Source: Xiphias gladius
Taxonomy: Eukaryota; Chordata; Actinopteri; Istiophoriformes; Xiphiidae
DNA: 64,000 bases
Assembly (NCBI RefSeq): GCF_016859285.1
Contig: NC_053403.1
Span: 3,726,948-3,790,947 of the forward strand
Reading direction: 5' to 3'
The position numbers and the translations under genes were made by a program. The notes under the pieces were generated by a model, which saw only the letters and a list, made by a program, of their open reading frames with translations, was not told where the DNA came from and did no database searches. This document shows positions 24,801 through 34,159 of this stretch, one piece after another (positions within the stretch are counted from its first letter, which is position 1; each line of letters starts with the position of its first letter).

Positions 24801-26046
24801 TTCTATGTGGCTATATGAGGAGGAGCCAACCCAGAAGAAAACTTAGGATAAAATAAGTAGGTCTTTTACCACCATTCATTTTCTTGTAGCAAGGAAATAA
24901 TTAGGAAGTAACTGTCAGAAAACAGTTTTATATCCTGAGATAAAAAGATAATTACATTGTTATTGGGAATTAGATTTGGTTTTTTTTTGGTTCTGAAAAG
25001 TTAATTCTCAACCTTTGGAAATAGCTGCTTGAAAAAAATATTTTAATCCCTCACTTGCTTTTTTCAGAGCTTTCAACCAAATGCTACAGTCTACATTAGT
25101 GAATGGCCATTTGCTAAGTTGTTATAGAATTGTTCTCAGTTGTTGTCGCCAGCTGCATTTGCTGATTAAGACCATGATGTGACAGATAACTCCAGAAAAC
25201 CTTGTGTAAATGGACCTTCTGTTAAAATCAAACATAATTTTTAACACACTATTTATGTTAATATCTCAAGAAAAACAGTCCTTATTCAAGATAATTATCC
25301 CTGAATTAAAGGGCCTGCACACCTACACAGGTGCTTTGAGTTATTCTGGTTTACGAGCTCTCTTCAGCTCAAAGGTATTCAGACCAAAGCTGAAGCAATC
25401 AAGCTCCGTTTACTTTTAAGAATATAATGCTTTTCCTACTTGATGTCAAAATCTCTTGTATGAAAAAGGCCTATCATAAGAGTGCAAGTTGTCCCGCCTT
25501 CACAAGTGCATTGAAACTGTCATGGGGCTGTCAATTAGGTACTTGCATGCACAGTGCTGAGATTATGTTTAATCAGCCAAAATAAGTGACAACGCCCGTG
25601 CAGGTGCATCATTGGTGTGTAATTAAGCCGTGACTTTCACGAGGTCTCAAGATAACAGGCTTCAAATCTTTAATGGCACCAACAGCTGCAGACCCTTTTG
25701 TCTTCTCAGACAAAAAACAGTTAAAATGGTATGACAACAATATCAGTTGGTGTGGTTACATGCAACAGGAGGCACAGTGTTGATGCTGACTGATCTTCTA
25801 CAGCACTGTAGATGTCACAGGGGTCTTGAAGCTGCCTTACAAAGAGCAGATACATGATAGCAGCATATTTTTAGATACTTCCAATCATGAAATTCCCCTA
25901 CACACAAGAAAGCACAACGTCACAGGGTCTGTGTGCAAAACAAACATACAGATCTTCATACCTATATTATGAGGCTTCTTTTATGTAATAAAACTGAATA
26001 AAAATACTTGATGTGATGATACTTTACCTTCAATTGCTTCAGTCAT
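35..26046 (-). CDS. trdn: triadin, complete coding gene (30 exons recognised)
   Basis: Triadin is a single-pass membrane protein of junctional sarcoplasmic reticulum. Its luminal part binds calsequestrin and the ryanodine receptor in the Ca2+ release unit of striated muscle. Coding exons, in transcript order (high to low coordinate): 26046-26028, 19152-18940, 15334-15209, 14337-14272, 13888-13862, 12840-11227, 10968-10837, 9841-9641, 9561-9499, 8654-8616, 7993-7952, 7819-7751, 7629-7594, 7451-7404, 7207-7154, 6991-6944, 6786-6439, 6252-6205, 5923-5888, 5715-5668, 5533-5483, 5375-5328, 5178-5131, 5028-4981, 4835-4713, 4594-4559, 3329-3300, 3207-3181, 410-366, 186-35. They total 3,885 bases, or 1,294 residues plus stop. 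All junctions are phase 1. Identity rests on the N-terminal TTTT-VIDSK motif, the membrane segment ending in MFDLMDYK, the SDPIKVVNDAVEE segment, the KEKE exons and the C-terminal tail. Small exons with weak acceptors (13862, 7594) are less certain, and a few tiny exons may be missed. Confidence 0.93.
411..3180. other. trdn intron 28 (about 2.8 kb)
   Basis: This lies between exons 28 and 29. No further exon with good splice sites and phase 1 was found. The sequence is AT-rich and mostly unique-looking. The short open frames on both strands have no coding character. Confidence 0.6.
3181..4835 (-). CDS. trdn: trdn exons 25-28: distal luminal exons
   Basis: Exon 25 (4835-4713, 123 bases) codes DPDPEPRPQPIRLRTRPE and on to EEKPARSSSEPG. 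Exon 26 (4594-4559) codes AKTRSELVTEKK and splices at A|GTAAGTG. Exon 27 (3329-3300) adds SKAEKAEKAQG. Exon 28 (3207-3181) adds DKEKQPPQA with a strong A|GTAAGTGAG donor. The unusual last base A in exons 26 and 28 gives sensible residues (Ser, Lys) when joined to the next exons. A palindromic repeat lies in the intron between exons 26 and 27. Confidence 0.8.
3985..4335. mobile_element. palindromic (foldback/MITE-like) repeat
   Basis: The left part reads TTAGATGAGAAGATCG near 3993, and the right part carries its reverse complement (CTTCAATCTTCTCATCTAAC) near 4260. A GCTTAGCAT / GCTAAGCTAA pair repeats the symmetry further in. Two more copies of one arm occur at about 46330-46490 and 58150-58320. 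The whole is consistent with a non-autonomous DNA element with long terminal inverted repeats, common in teleosts. I cannot name the family. Confidence 0.65.
4981..6252 (-). CDS. trdn: trdn exons 18-24: KEKE exon array
   Basis: There are seven phase-1 exons of 36-51 bases. 6252-6205: EPVTVEDKVKAISTKKG. 5923-5888: EAAAAAKAKTKKG. 5715-5668: DAAVSKDKTKAATAKKG. 5533-5483: EPVAKEEKTKSPTVTKKG. 5375-5328: EPAVKEKTKTAAAAKTG. 5178-5131: EPAAERQKRKPASEKTG. 5028-4981: EASPVKSKAKASTAKKG. Most follow the pattern E-P/A-x-(V/A)-K...K-T-K...K-K-G and look like duplicates of one ancestral exon. Alternating Lys/Glu (KEKE) segments are the calsequestrin- and RyR-binding part of triadin in mammals. Confidence 0.88.
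5576..5635. repeat. poly-A plus (TA)n low-complexity tract
   Basis: A run of A is followed by alternating TA/CA sequence in the intron between trdn exons 20 and 21. Open frames here are artefacts of the repeat. Confidence 0.9.
6439..6786 (-). CDS. trdn: trdn exon 17: Gln/Pro exon with MQPLY tandem repeat
   Basis: This 348-base exon (116 codons) follows a TTTGTTTTTTAG acceptor and ends at a GTGAGG donor. It begins APSAPVLTVHPGAPP and then has four 12-residue units starting MQPLY (MQPLYQQQPPPQ, MQPLYQQQPPPP, MQPLYQQQPLPP, MQPLYAQYQANQ), followed by PPLQPVMQPQPEPAQP and a Glu/Ala/Val/Pro-rich end. It lies at about residues 933-1048. The mammalian protein has a Pro-rich stretch at the matching position but, as far as I recall, no such repeat. 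Confidence 0.87.
6599..6742 (-). repeat. 36-base coding tandem repeat (MQPLY units)
   Basis: There are four in-frame 36-base units inside trdn exon 17. The middle units are nearly identical at the DNA level, and the fourth diverges after MQPLY. The unit length is a multiple of three, so copy-number change would keep frame. Confidence 0.9.
6944..7207 (-). CDS. trdn: trdn exons 15 and 16: Cys/Pro segment
   Basis: Exon 15 (7207-7154) codes VGPCRPAPVYCPSPPGWY and splices at A|GTAAGTG. Exon 16 (6991-6944) continues IHHIVTDNPYPPPTMSG. The joined segment YCPSPPGWYIHHIVTDNPYP resembles the human segment around FCRYMIDIFVHGDLKPG, which holds one of the two oligomerising cysteines and is likewise followed by a Pro-rich stretch. 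The correspondence is by position and pattern and is inference. Confidence 0.8.
7404..8654 (-). CDS. trdn: trdn exons 10-14: small basic/mixed-charge exons
   Basis: There are five short phase-1 exons. Exon 10 (8654-8616) codes DVLRRVAALRRKKG. Exon 11 (7993-7952) codes DHEAVRTDEKPKGKG. Exon 12 (7819-7751) codes ALPRIAELEPKIRRIRRI and then PALLRG. Exon 13 (7629-7594) codes AKREEKTKTLKTG and has a weak acceptor. Exon 14 (7451-7404) codes ETVTKKQEEVPESGQEG. All have GT donors and lengths divisible by three. Exons 10 and 12 are unusually Arg-rich for triadin, where Lys normally dominates. The intron between exons 10 and 11 contains an interspersed repeat. Confidence 0.75.
8015..8345. mobile_element. 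interspersed repeat in trdn intron 10
   Basis: It contains TGCCTCCGCGGACCAGTC, GTGACAGTTTACATCC and AACATGACCTTTGACCTCTG, segments I recognise as a frequent teleost interspersed repeat. No coding capacity remains. The assignment is from memory and the boundaries are approximate. Confidence 0.5.
9499..9841 (-). CDS. trdn: trdn exons 8 and 9: acidic exon and Cys-Pro-Cys exon
   Basis: Exon 8 (9841-9641, 201 bases) follows a TTTCACCCTCAG acceptor and codes VTSQPAAPEEEDEGEDEEPL, later DKKEEYDEDDGEEK, and ends KTEPTG at a GTCAGG donor. Exon 9 (9561-9499, 63 bases) codes VCPCMHSAKTKESVIKIAEK and ends KG at a GTTTGT donor. The Cys-Pro-Cys pair is notable because triadin forms disulfide-linked oligomers in mammals. 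From here on the protein switches from acidic to mixed Lys/Glu. Confidence 0.85.
10730..10739. promoter_or_regulatory. MEF2-type motif in trdn intron 7
   Basis: CTATTTATAG fits the MEF2 consensus YTA(A/T)4TAR exactly and sits in a small palindrome, about 100 bases downstream of exon 7. MEF2 drives striated-muscle genes, and trdn is muscle-specific in mammals. A ten-base match alone is weak evidence. Confidence 0.3.
10837..10968 (-). CDS. trdn: trdn exon 7: Glu-rich exon with a GC donor
   Basis: The frame codes GTAAAAFTAQEEAVKTEADD, an EGEEEISRAGDEDE stretch, and ends TEETG: 132 bases, phase 1 at both ends. The acceptor is GTATTTGAAG. The only donor that preserves phase is CTG|GCGAGT, a GC-AG type site rather than GT. 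Its composition continues the acidic character of the preceding exon. If the GC donor is not used, the exon would have to be skipped, which is also phase-neutral. Confidence 0.7.
11227..12840 (-). CDS. trdn: trdn exon 6: giant acidic (Asp/Glu) luminal exon
   Basis: A single open exon of 1,614 bases (538 codons) sits between a TTTTTATTTTTCAG acceptor and a GTATAG donor and joins in phase 1 on both sides, reading VIKMQAKNKPPVVEIVEEEEE at its start. By eye more than half of the residues are Asp or Glu. The first part is Glu-rich, with imperfect YEEEE repeats; the rest is Asp-rich with Ser, Thr and His. I see no Cys, Arg or Trp and very few Lys. It falls at about residues 151-688, in the SR lumen. 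Human triadin has only a short acidic run here. A high-capacity, low-affinity Ca2+-binding role like that of calsequestrin or HRC is an inference. The open frame, conserved phase and both splice sites argue that it is a real exon. Confidence 0.88.
13862..14337 (-). CDS. trdn: trdn exons 4 and 5: short Glu/Lys exons
   Basis: Exon 4 (14337-14272, 66 bases) codes DSRWLEEEEMEEEMEVKIKK and ends AKG at a GTACTC donor; its acceptor (CTCAAAG) has a poor pyrimidine tract. A second GTAC donor lies 9 bases downstream, so a three-residue longer form is possible. Exon 5 (13888-13862, 27 bases) codes GEFLPSRSK; it has a strong acceptor (CTCTCTTTGTATTATAG) but a weak donor (GTCTGT). Both keep phase 1. They lead directly into the large acidic exon. 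Exon 5 could be optional or spurious. Confidence 0.65.
15209..15334 (-). CDS. trdn: trdn exon 3: membrane-proximal luminal segment
   Basis: This 126-base exon codes GGLSKISSDPIKVVNDAVEE and continues to APEEDE. It aligns with the human segment IAKIGSDPLKLVRDAMEE that immediately follows the membrane helix. The acceptor is TGCTCCACCAG and the donor GTACAG; both ends are phase 1. It ends at the start of the acidic region, where human triadin has only a short Glu/Asp run. Confidence 0.92.
15335..18939. other. trdn intron 2 (3.6 kb)
   Basis: AT-rich sequence between exons 2 and 3. No additional exon with matching phase was found, and the open frames on either strand lack coding character. Confidence 0.6.
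18940..19152 (-). CDS. trdn: trdn exon 2: cytoplasmic tail and membrane segment
   Basis: The exon follows a TTTTACTCCTCAG acceptor and ends at a GTATGG donor. It codes about residues 7-77: a Ser/Thr-rich cytoplasmic tail (TTTT, VIDSK), a TFTDDLCSTFSSP segment, then one hydrophobic helix from about residue 47 to 69 (PLAWILVLALVITW onward), followed by MFDLMDYKTIS. The human counterpart around the helix is TVTEDIVTTFSSPAAW and then VMFDLVDYK. In the family the N-terminus is cytosolic and everything after the helix is in the SR lumen. Confidence 0.93.
19153..26027. other. trdn intron 1 (6.9 kb)
   Basis: A long AT-rich first intron. It contains a CA microsatellite, a short segment like a dispersed fish repeat near 19335-19400 (CAGCTTATTAGGTACATCTAA), and an unexplained minus-strand open frame at 23618-23923. 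Confidence 0.6.
21734..21824. repeat. (CA)n microsatellite with GCAC interruptions
   Basis: About 90 bases of CA dinucleotide repeat, with a short (GCAC)n block near the left end, inside trdn intron 1. Confidence 0.97.
26028..26046 (-). CDS. trdn: trdn coding exon 1 (start codon)
   Basis: This 19-base coding stretch reads MTEAIE plus one base of the next codon and ends at a GTAAAG donor. Human triadin begins MTEITAEG and also has a very short first coding exon, so I chose this ATG over the later in-frame ATG at 19129 in exon 2. The base at -3 is A. Joining it in phase 1 to exon 2 gives MTEAIEARSSTTTTMVIDSK. The 5' untranslated region and promoter must lie to the right, above 26,046. Confidence 0.85.
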
Positions 26047-26650
26047 AGTATCAAAATAAAAGTTCTAGTCCAACAGAAAATCCTTTGTACAGATTATGTT
26101 GCCATGAAAACAAATATTTACAGTAGATCCTCAACTCCTTTATGTGTGATTTATTCCCAGTTCTTAATTCCAATCCAGCAACGTCATGTGAATGGCTGGT
26201 GCCGAGGATATGTGGAAAACTCGAACCCTTTGGCAGCCACTGGTAACACTACACCTCTTTTTCCATTCAGGAGGAAATCTGCACTTTCCTTTCTTGTTCC
26301 AGAAGTCAGAAACTCTCGATGGGTCCAGATGACTGCGAGGTGGTCCTGATAGCTGACTTCCGTCCCAGTGGATGGGGCTGGGGAGACAGACAGAGACTAG
26401 GTTGAGGTGGTCAGTGTCTTTGCCCTTTCCCTGGTTGTGTTGTAGATAGAGCAGCCTGACCCCCCTCCACCAGCTCTGACAGAATTAGATTGACCACGGG
26501 GACTGACGGACGATGCAAGGGAAAGAGGGAAGAGAGACTGGGAGAGAGAGCTTCAAGGTAACTTTATCCCACCAGCCAATGTTGCTGCTGCAGTCACGTG
26601 ATAACAGTGTGGACAGTGGTTTCACACTGCTTAAAAATGTAAATAATCTT
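26047..26650 (-). promoter_or_regulatory. trdn: probable trdn 5' UTR and promoter region
   Basis: The translation start at 26046 requires transcription to begin above it. I see no clear TATA box on the minus strand in the expected range. An E-box (TCACGTGA) lies at about 26594. The placement is inferred only from the start codon. Confidence 0.35.
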
Positions 26651-29600
26651 GCCTTGACCATCATAATCTTTCTCTTTATTTGTTATTGTCAAAAATTTTC
26701 AACTGCCAACTATAAAAGTCTGAATCTAATTAGGTACTGTTACATTCATGCTGTGTTTCTGAGCCACAGGCCCTGAGTTATTCTTAGACCAGATCACTGC
26801 TGCTGGTATTCTGCTTTGCCTTTTTAGGCCAGAGGCGTGACCTTAACACCCCATCCCAGCAGCCCCCCCCGCCCCATGTTAACTAATCCCCATCCGCCAG
26901 ACCTCCACTGCTCAGCGCAAAGCTGTCATCAAGCGGCAAGAGAGAGAGAGAAAAGATCGGAACGGCTGAAGTGCTGGCAGTATTCTCAAAGTTAAATCAA
27001 ATTTGCAGCGATGTCATGGCACTAAAAGTAAACAACAGGACTCCAGGTCTGTTTAAGTCTGATAGATCAGGAAGCTTGAAAAATTAAACACAAAGTAATC
27101 AATAGTCGTATGACATGTCATCCAACCAGGTCTAAACGCAAAAGTGGTTTCACCGTTCCAAATGGCCACACTTGAAGGCAGGGCAAAAAGCCTGCCATCA
27201 TACTCTCCCGGTGTTTGTAGGCTCAACATGATGAATTGCGCACACTTTTAAACTCAAAAGTATTTATTGTGTTGTACCTTGGCAACCAGGCTATTTGCTG
27301 CTAATGGTGCTTGAATTGGTCATGATTTTGTTGGGTTGTGTGGGGGTTTCAGATACTGGTAGACGATCCCACATGCACTTTATTTGGATATACAGAGACG
27401 TTTAATGCAAATGTAGAAAGCTTGACATTCCTTTTAGTGTTTTATAGAGACAACAAATTCAGTGATGACAGCTTGACTTGGCTTTGTCTGATACCTGCCG
27501 CTACTTACAGTTTTGTTCACCTGGTGTGTCAGTTCTGTTAGATTGGATGTCATGGATTTTCATTTCTTTGGCTTTGCCACTTGGCAACTTGCCTTGACAT
27601 TAGTCTTCTAACATTTGCTTGGTTACATGCTTTACTGTTATCTTGCTCAAAGCTGAATCTCCATCCACATCACTCTAGAGCAGGTTTTCTTAAGGGATCT
27701 TTTATTTATTTGACTCCATTTACCGTCTCTTCAATCCTGACTGGACCCCCCAGGCTCTGTCGTCAAAAAGCATTTATGATCGTGCTGCCACAGTTCTTCA
27801 CAGTAGGGGTGGCCAGTGATGAGCTGGACCCTAAAGTTAAACTTATGTACATTCAAATGGAATTTGGAATTACAAATGGAAACTGAAGCTAGAATCTGTA
27901 TTTTTTTTTATGAAACTTTAACTAATTTTTGAAAGGAATCCATCACATTTGATTGACAGCTATAAGACAAATTTGCACAGTGAAGCCAACAGTTATGATA
28001 GTTACTCCGATTTGCTCACTCTTATTTATTCTTAATGAATAATGTAATCTTACTTTATAATATAACGATTTTATAATCGCACTTCAAGTGGCACAAAGTA
28101 GCAACAATCATTATTTTATATAGATTTTAGTCTTAATTTAAAACTTCATGGGATTGGAGCACATACTACTCTACTAAACACACATTTAAACATGTACATG
28201 ACAAAAAAAACTTGTATCTCGAGCACAGTTATTGGAGTTGAAATGAACTTAACCCTGGCTTTACATTCTCATTAAACAAAGGCTTCACATTTTTTCATGT
28301 CTATCTTATAACAATAGTGACATGCCCATTTGTACATTGAAAGGGTTTTTGGTTTCTGTCCGTACTAGCAGCAAAAAATGTCTTCTTATAACAATTTCAA
28401 TGAAAGTGATAGAGGGCGAAATATTAAGTCCTTGTTCCGTGTAAAAATTTAAATGTTAATTCAAAGTTCAGCTGAAGTTAATATGAGTTAGATAAATCAA
28501 GTGGATATATTTCAAAGTTACAGTGTATTTAGCACCCATTTCTCCCTTTGTGTTATCATCCCTCCTTGCAGCTCATCAACACCACAAAGAGGGCAATAAA
28601 AAGACTTAAACTTTGGAATATGTCCACTTGATTTGAAAACTGTGTCTGCTGAAGCATCATATTAGCTTCAACTGAACTTTTCGATGCATTCTTGCCCAAA
28701 ACGAAGACAGGATTTTGTCCCCCATCACTTACATTGCCAGTATGGACACGAGGAACAATTACAGCAACCATAAACCCTTTCAATGTACTGTACATGGTCG
28801 TGTTAGTCAGACAAGATGAGAAACTGTGGGCCTATCGTTTGAAGTAACTCACTTTTTATCTTATGGCAGCTTTGTGTAATGAATTGATGTTTTTTTTCTA
28901 ACATTCAGCCACTTTCTTAAGGCCTGTATCTGCAGATCTTCTATTTTTTTCCATCATTTCACTTTGTACTGTGCTGCAGATACAATATTTGTGACCAAAA
29001 GGTTCAGCCTAAAAACATGTATATCAGCCTTCACAATTATTCCACAGTTACAACAATAATAATATCCTAAACTGTGTGACTATCCTAAACTAAATGACTT
29101 AGCTAACATATTAGAATAATAATACCAATGTCATTATTTCTTAATGCAAAGGAAATGCAAGAAAATTCAAGGGTTTTTTACAACCTGGGAATTATTTTCA
29201 TAGTTCTGGCTATCAGACATGTCATATTCATTTTCTAAAATCTGGTGGACACAGAAACACTACAATATACACTATATACAATTATACTACAATGTCCACT
29301 GTGGAAAGCAACACAAGCTCAAGCCATGATAAAACAGATTTAGTTATTAAATCAGTCTGTTACATTGGAGTCCTACTAGGAAAGTATTGCTTTAAAGCCG
29401 GCATGGACACGAGGATTACACAGACCAATAACTCTTTTAATGTACATATGGCCATGTGAGTGAAGTATTAAGAGAGACTTAAAAAAAATCTGATCTGAAA
29501 ACTGAAATTCATGAAAACAGTTGCATTAACAAACACACAATTGATGGTGTTTTGAAAGAAAGAGTCCTGCAAGAAAGAAAGAAAGAGAGAAAAAACCTGA

Positions 29601-29741
29601 GAAATAAAAATTAGTAATAATCACTGACTGTGTGATGACAGTCACGTCACACAGTGACAGTCCCTTACTGACAATATCAGCTAACTCCACACTGATTGTG
29701 TGTAAGTCTGATTGTATTACATCAGTAAATCTAGTCATTAC
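26651..29741. other. intergenic, repeat-bearing
   Basis: No gene recognised. It contains a run of C at about 26862-26872, AT-rich sequence, and an interspersed repeat at 28310-28800. Confidence 0.55.
28310..28800 (-). mobile_element. interspersed repeat with inverted ends
   Basis: The left end has TGTACATTGAAAGGGTTTTT, and the right end has its reverse complement form AAACCCTTTCAATGTACTGT. The interior (GGGCAAGAATGC, CCATCACTTACATTG on the opposite strand) resembles a common fish repeat. A partial second copy (CATGGACACGAGGATTACAC) lies at about 29395-29470. The 79-codon open frame here is repeat-derived. Confidence 0.6.
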
Positions 29742-29935
29742 CTGGAATCCAAGATACTTCTTGATATCAAACCATGCCAGATCGTTGTGGTTACACTTCA
29801 GGAGTTTGCCTTCATAGAATAGAAAGTCCACTGTGAGGTAGACGTTCGAGTTCTTCACCAGTCTCCTGCTTTCAGCTACAACATGGTTCTGCTCAAAGGT
29901 GTGATGCATCACCACCAGGATTATCGGTTTACCAC
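29742..29935 (-). pseudogene. exon-like fragment of an unnamed coding sequence
   Basis: An open stretch follows a CTCTGTGCTTACAG acceptor and ends at CAG|GTAATG. It codes about 65 residues beginning GGKPIILVVMHHTFEQNHVV, then ESRRLVKNSNVYLTVDFLF and EGKLLKCNHNDLAWFDIKKY. Regular alternation of hydrophobic and charged residues and good splice sites make it look truly coding. It reminds me of an uncharacterised teleost protein family, but I cannot name it. No neighbouring exon with compatible phase is clear, so it may be a gene remnant or part of a small gene. Confidence 0.45.
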
Positions 29936-30253
29936 CTGTAAGCACAGAGATAACACAACCAATTTGAGTCAGGAACAAGTAGAAACTTAAGAGTGGAGAT
30001 CAGTTTGGTCTTTACTCCATTTGTAGTTTTGGTCTTCACCAACTCCTGAGAAATATGTCCAGCTCCTTAGCTGCTAAATTTTCCACTATGTGCACCAGCT
30101 AGTCACTGACAGCTGCGGCCTGCATCTGGAAACAAGGGTCGAGAGTTAAGGTGTGATGAGAGTCGTAACAGTAAAGTTGTGAACTGTAAGACCAAAACAG
30201 TGATCTGAAAGATTCAAAAAATCTGTAGAGTGGAGGGTAACGCGGGTGCTTAC

Positions 30254-30294
30254 GATCTTTGACCTTATCCCCAACATAAATATAGTTTTTTTGC
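30254..30294 (-). other. possible companion exon upstream of the fragment at 29742
   Basis: TTCCTTTCCAG is followed by 41 bases reading GKKTIFMLGIRSKI, then a GTAAGC donor. The splice sites are good, but its end phase (0) does not match the phase-1 start of the exon at 29935. Either another exon lies between them or this is coincidence. Confidence 0.25.
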
Positions 30295-33200
30295 CTGGAA
30301 AGGAATTTGAATTTATTATGTGGCGCTTACAATGCATAAAAACTACAATTTAAAAAATCGTCACCACACTTGCTCCCAGAAACAGTGTCTCAGTTATTGT
30401 GGATAATCCACAGACCTGTGGACACTCTTTTTTAAGGAATATTTCTTCAATAGAAAGTTAGCTTTAGCCAGTCATCAAACATGGATGCCAAGCCGTGCTG
30501 TTAAAGGCAGTATTCATCCTCCTAATTGTAAGGATCGGTCATGCCAGCATTTAAATAATAACGACATAATTTTGGACTAAGGATTGGCCAATTTGGGGCC
30601 TTGGGGGGAATAGTTAAGAATAAAGGCATTGCAAGACCAATTACAGCCTGTACAAAAACAATACTTATGTTCCAAAATAAGGAACATTTCACACTGATTG
30701 GTCATATTTCGCCGTATAAATTTTACCAGCCAGTGTGAAACTGGCCAAACATTAACCAGAGGCATTTCTTACCAGGACTTTCATCGTGAGGGGACAAAAA
30801 ACCAGACAGTAGTCACATTCTTCAGAATTGTTCACCTCAGTATGGCCACAGCCTTTAAACTTCTCGACAAAGACTTGATGAGCAGCAGTTTTTCCTGCCA
30901 AGAAGACAAAGAATGTTTTCCATGACGCTCACAACAAATGAAGAAGAATGTTTGAGACATTATTGAGCTGTAAGATAATTTTCCGTAACCACACTGCCTG
31001 AACCAGATTAAGTAAAATCTCATATAGACCAAGTTTTGTACCAAACTGAATAAAAACACTGATAACAAGCAACAGACTAAATGTAGAATCCAAGACTGAA
31101 CTGAGGATAGTCAGACGCAGCCCCATAATGTCCCATTGTTTACAGTAATATATCACTTACTGATGTGCGTACTGATCCACGTGTGAATGGCTATCTACAT
31201 AGTCAATAAGTGTTATATAACTGAACTGAACAAAACAATTCAAATCAGCAATTGATTACATTTTTGGGCTGGTGTTGCGGCGTGCATTTTTGTCAGCCAT
31301 ATTGTCTTTTGATACTACCACTAGGGGGTGCCAAAGTCAGAAATGTTTTAGATTATATACAGCTTTAATCTAAATATCGTTTGGGGTAAATTAATCAAAA
31401 AATATTCACATTTTTAATCACAACTGCTTTGCCAGCTCATAATGCAGCACATCTAGTCTCTAGTTATTTTGTTCTCATAACTTTGTGATTGTATAGTTAC
31501 ATTTTTACAACAAAGGTTTATTTAACCAATCTAATGGCAGTCACAAATGTTTTAGCTGCATTAGCTGGTTGTTTCAGCAATGACAACAAGCTGTAGACAC
31601 AATTATAATTTGTTAGCTTTTACTCGCCCAGAAGACACATTAGAGGTCTATAATCTGTAATACTCCGATGCGTGGTAGATATTCAGCAGTTCATAGCATC
31701 ACTATTTTAAAAAAATTTGGGAGGCTTATTTACAAAATAGACTGAGACTTTCTTACGGATGTCTACACTTGCCAGAAAATTAACTACGGTGTACTTTCAA
31801 TTTTGTTTTCACAAGCAAAGTGATCAAAGGTTGACCACAAAACAGGAAGTGCAGAGATGAAACATGCCATTGTGTCAGTGTTTAGACAGACATAAGATAT
31901 AAACACAACACAACAGCAGGAGGAAGCAGGAACTGTAGAGCAAATTTGCGCAGCCCTGCCAGTGCAATGCACGGCCACCGGCACTTACTATGTGTTGTTT
32001 TTAGAATACAGAAATAGCCTACCATGTTGAGTCCCCTCACATGGGGGTGGAGGGAGTCTAAGCACTAGGGCAGAACAGGATCAGCCTTTACCAGGTTAGC
32101 TGTGGAATAAACCTGCTTTTAAGTGTTAACTCACTAACTTGCTGCATATTTCATTATCTAGGTGAAAGCCACATAGAGGAACGTCTGAGCACCTTTCCTT
32201 TGTGCAACTGTAACCTTTGCAGCTTATTTCAGAGTTCAAGGGACATATATAATAATCAAACCTCAAACATAAGTGTAAGACGTATAGCCAATCGAGGTCC
32301 AATAAGCAGCTTAGACAAGTGAGATGTGGATACTTGAAAACTCCAGTGCACATTCACTGGGATTTTTCAGTCGAGACGTGTTATGTCCAGCAGTTAAACT
32401 TCTGCATAGTTTGCACAGTTAAAGAGTCTGGATTTTTTTTTTTTTTTTTTAATGAGGGAGAGGGAGTAGAGGTGTTTTAAGAATTTTTAACTTGGTAATT
32501 TTAGTCAGAAATTGTTATTTTTTGTTGAAAAGGTATTTCAACAATTTCAGAGGATTTCGGGAATGATCAATAGTTGTCTTTTTAGTCCAAACAAACACCA
32601 CAGCAGCTGATTTCTCTTCTCCCTCCTGTGTATTTAAGTGTTTATATTACTCTGTATTACCTACTGGTTGCAATTGGATGCTGTGTGGGCCAACTTGACG
32701 ATGACTCACGACTGAAAACCCTGTCAAAGAAAACCGAAAATTTCCATGCTGTAATTACCCACATTCAGTCAGGTCTCATTCGTTTGAGCTAAAGCCGTCT
32801 CTGCTTGGTATACTACTCAGTAACTAGGGCTGGTTAAAGCCTACAGGATACATCTAGAGAACCAATCAACATCTGACCATAAGAATCACATTAATCAATT
32901 AAAAGACACAGTTCTTGTCTTTGGAGCGGTAGGTTATGAACACAGGTAGAACGGAGGCTTAAATGGTGCATATTTAAATGTGTTAATCAGACAACCACAC
33001 AGCAAATCTGGTGCTGTTTAATTTTACAGCACAGTAAACTAGGACTCACACTTTTCTAAAATGTCAAATTTGAAGATATTAGGAATAACACTTATATTAA
33101 AATTACTTAAATGTAACCCTTGTCGCCTAATCCTAAACTACACTGTAGAATTGACATTGTTCCATTCATCGACGATGCCCCCACTACCTCAGCGAGCAAA

Positions 33201-34159
33201 GAGCTAACAGGTGACTTTAGCTTTGTTATCATGGTCATGTTACTGTGATAGAGTTGCCTTGCCTTTATTCATAATTTTTCCATCTATAATGTCGAATCCA
33301 AAAAGCTTAAACACATTACTTCTCGATGGTTTGTTGTCCTGATTATCCATTCGGCTCAACTTGCTAGTTATCTCCATTTTGTGTGCATTAGATAAGAGGG
33401 ACACGGCGGGATGAAATTATGAACTGTCAACTTCAGTTTTGGTCATATCATCACAGACTGAATATTTAATTTTTTCCTACGTTCAAACATATATTAAGTT
33501 TTTAACAAATAGTGGCAGCTCTGATAGAAATACAGTACGCAGGCCTCAGACGAGGTGAGCAACGGGGAATAAAAGAGTTGCAAAGTGTGAGGAGTTATTT
33601 TAGCTGCCCCTGGTTCTGGGAATAAAAGTCTAATTCATTTTTCCCAAAGAGCCGTGTTACCCCATCTTACGTGACGGGGTGGGAACTCTTCCTCGGCTTA
33701 GATCCGTACAAAAGTCTCCCGGTTGAATCCTCAGTCTAAACGATTAAACACTGTGTTATAAAATATCAGGTTCTTTGATAAAAAGTCAAAGGTACAAGCT
33801 TTTAAAATTTCCAGGGGAGAAGTCAACTATGACTCCCAAAGCGCATTTCGGCAGGAAACATCCAATCACTGAGCTTAAAGTTTTGTCACATGAGCTGCCA
33901 AATGTGGGGGCGAGAGCTAAAGATTACTGCGATGAGAAAAACTCGGACCATGACGTAGTCCCTAACTTTCTGATTCGCAACTCTGACCGGCTTCATCTCC
34001 AGAGCAACGCTGCCCGAGGCTCATGGATATTGTGCTATTAAGACGCCGTGTCAAAGTGACAGACAAAACATAGCTTCTCGGAAATGAAGCTGAAGTGAGT
34101 AGAGCTGGCGGCCATAACATAAACTTTCATGATTGTTACATTACCCAGGAGATTCCCGT

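Noticed and set aside
28556..28795. A 79-codon minus-strand frame with a hydrophobic end
   Set aside because: It lies wholly within an interspersed repeat with inverted ends.
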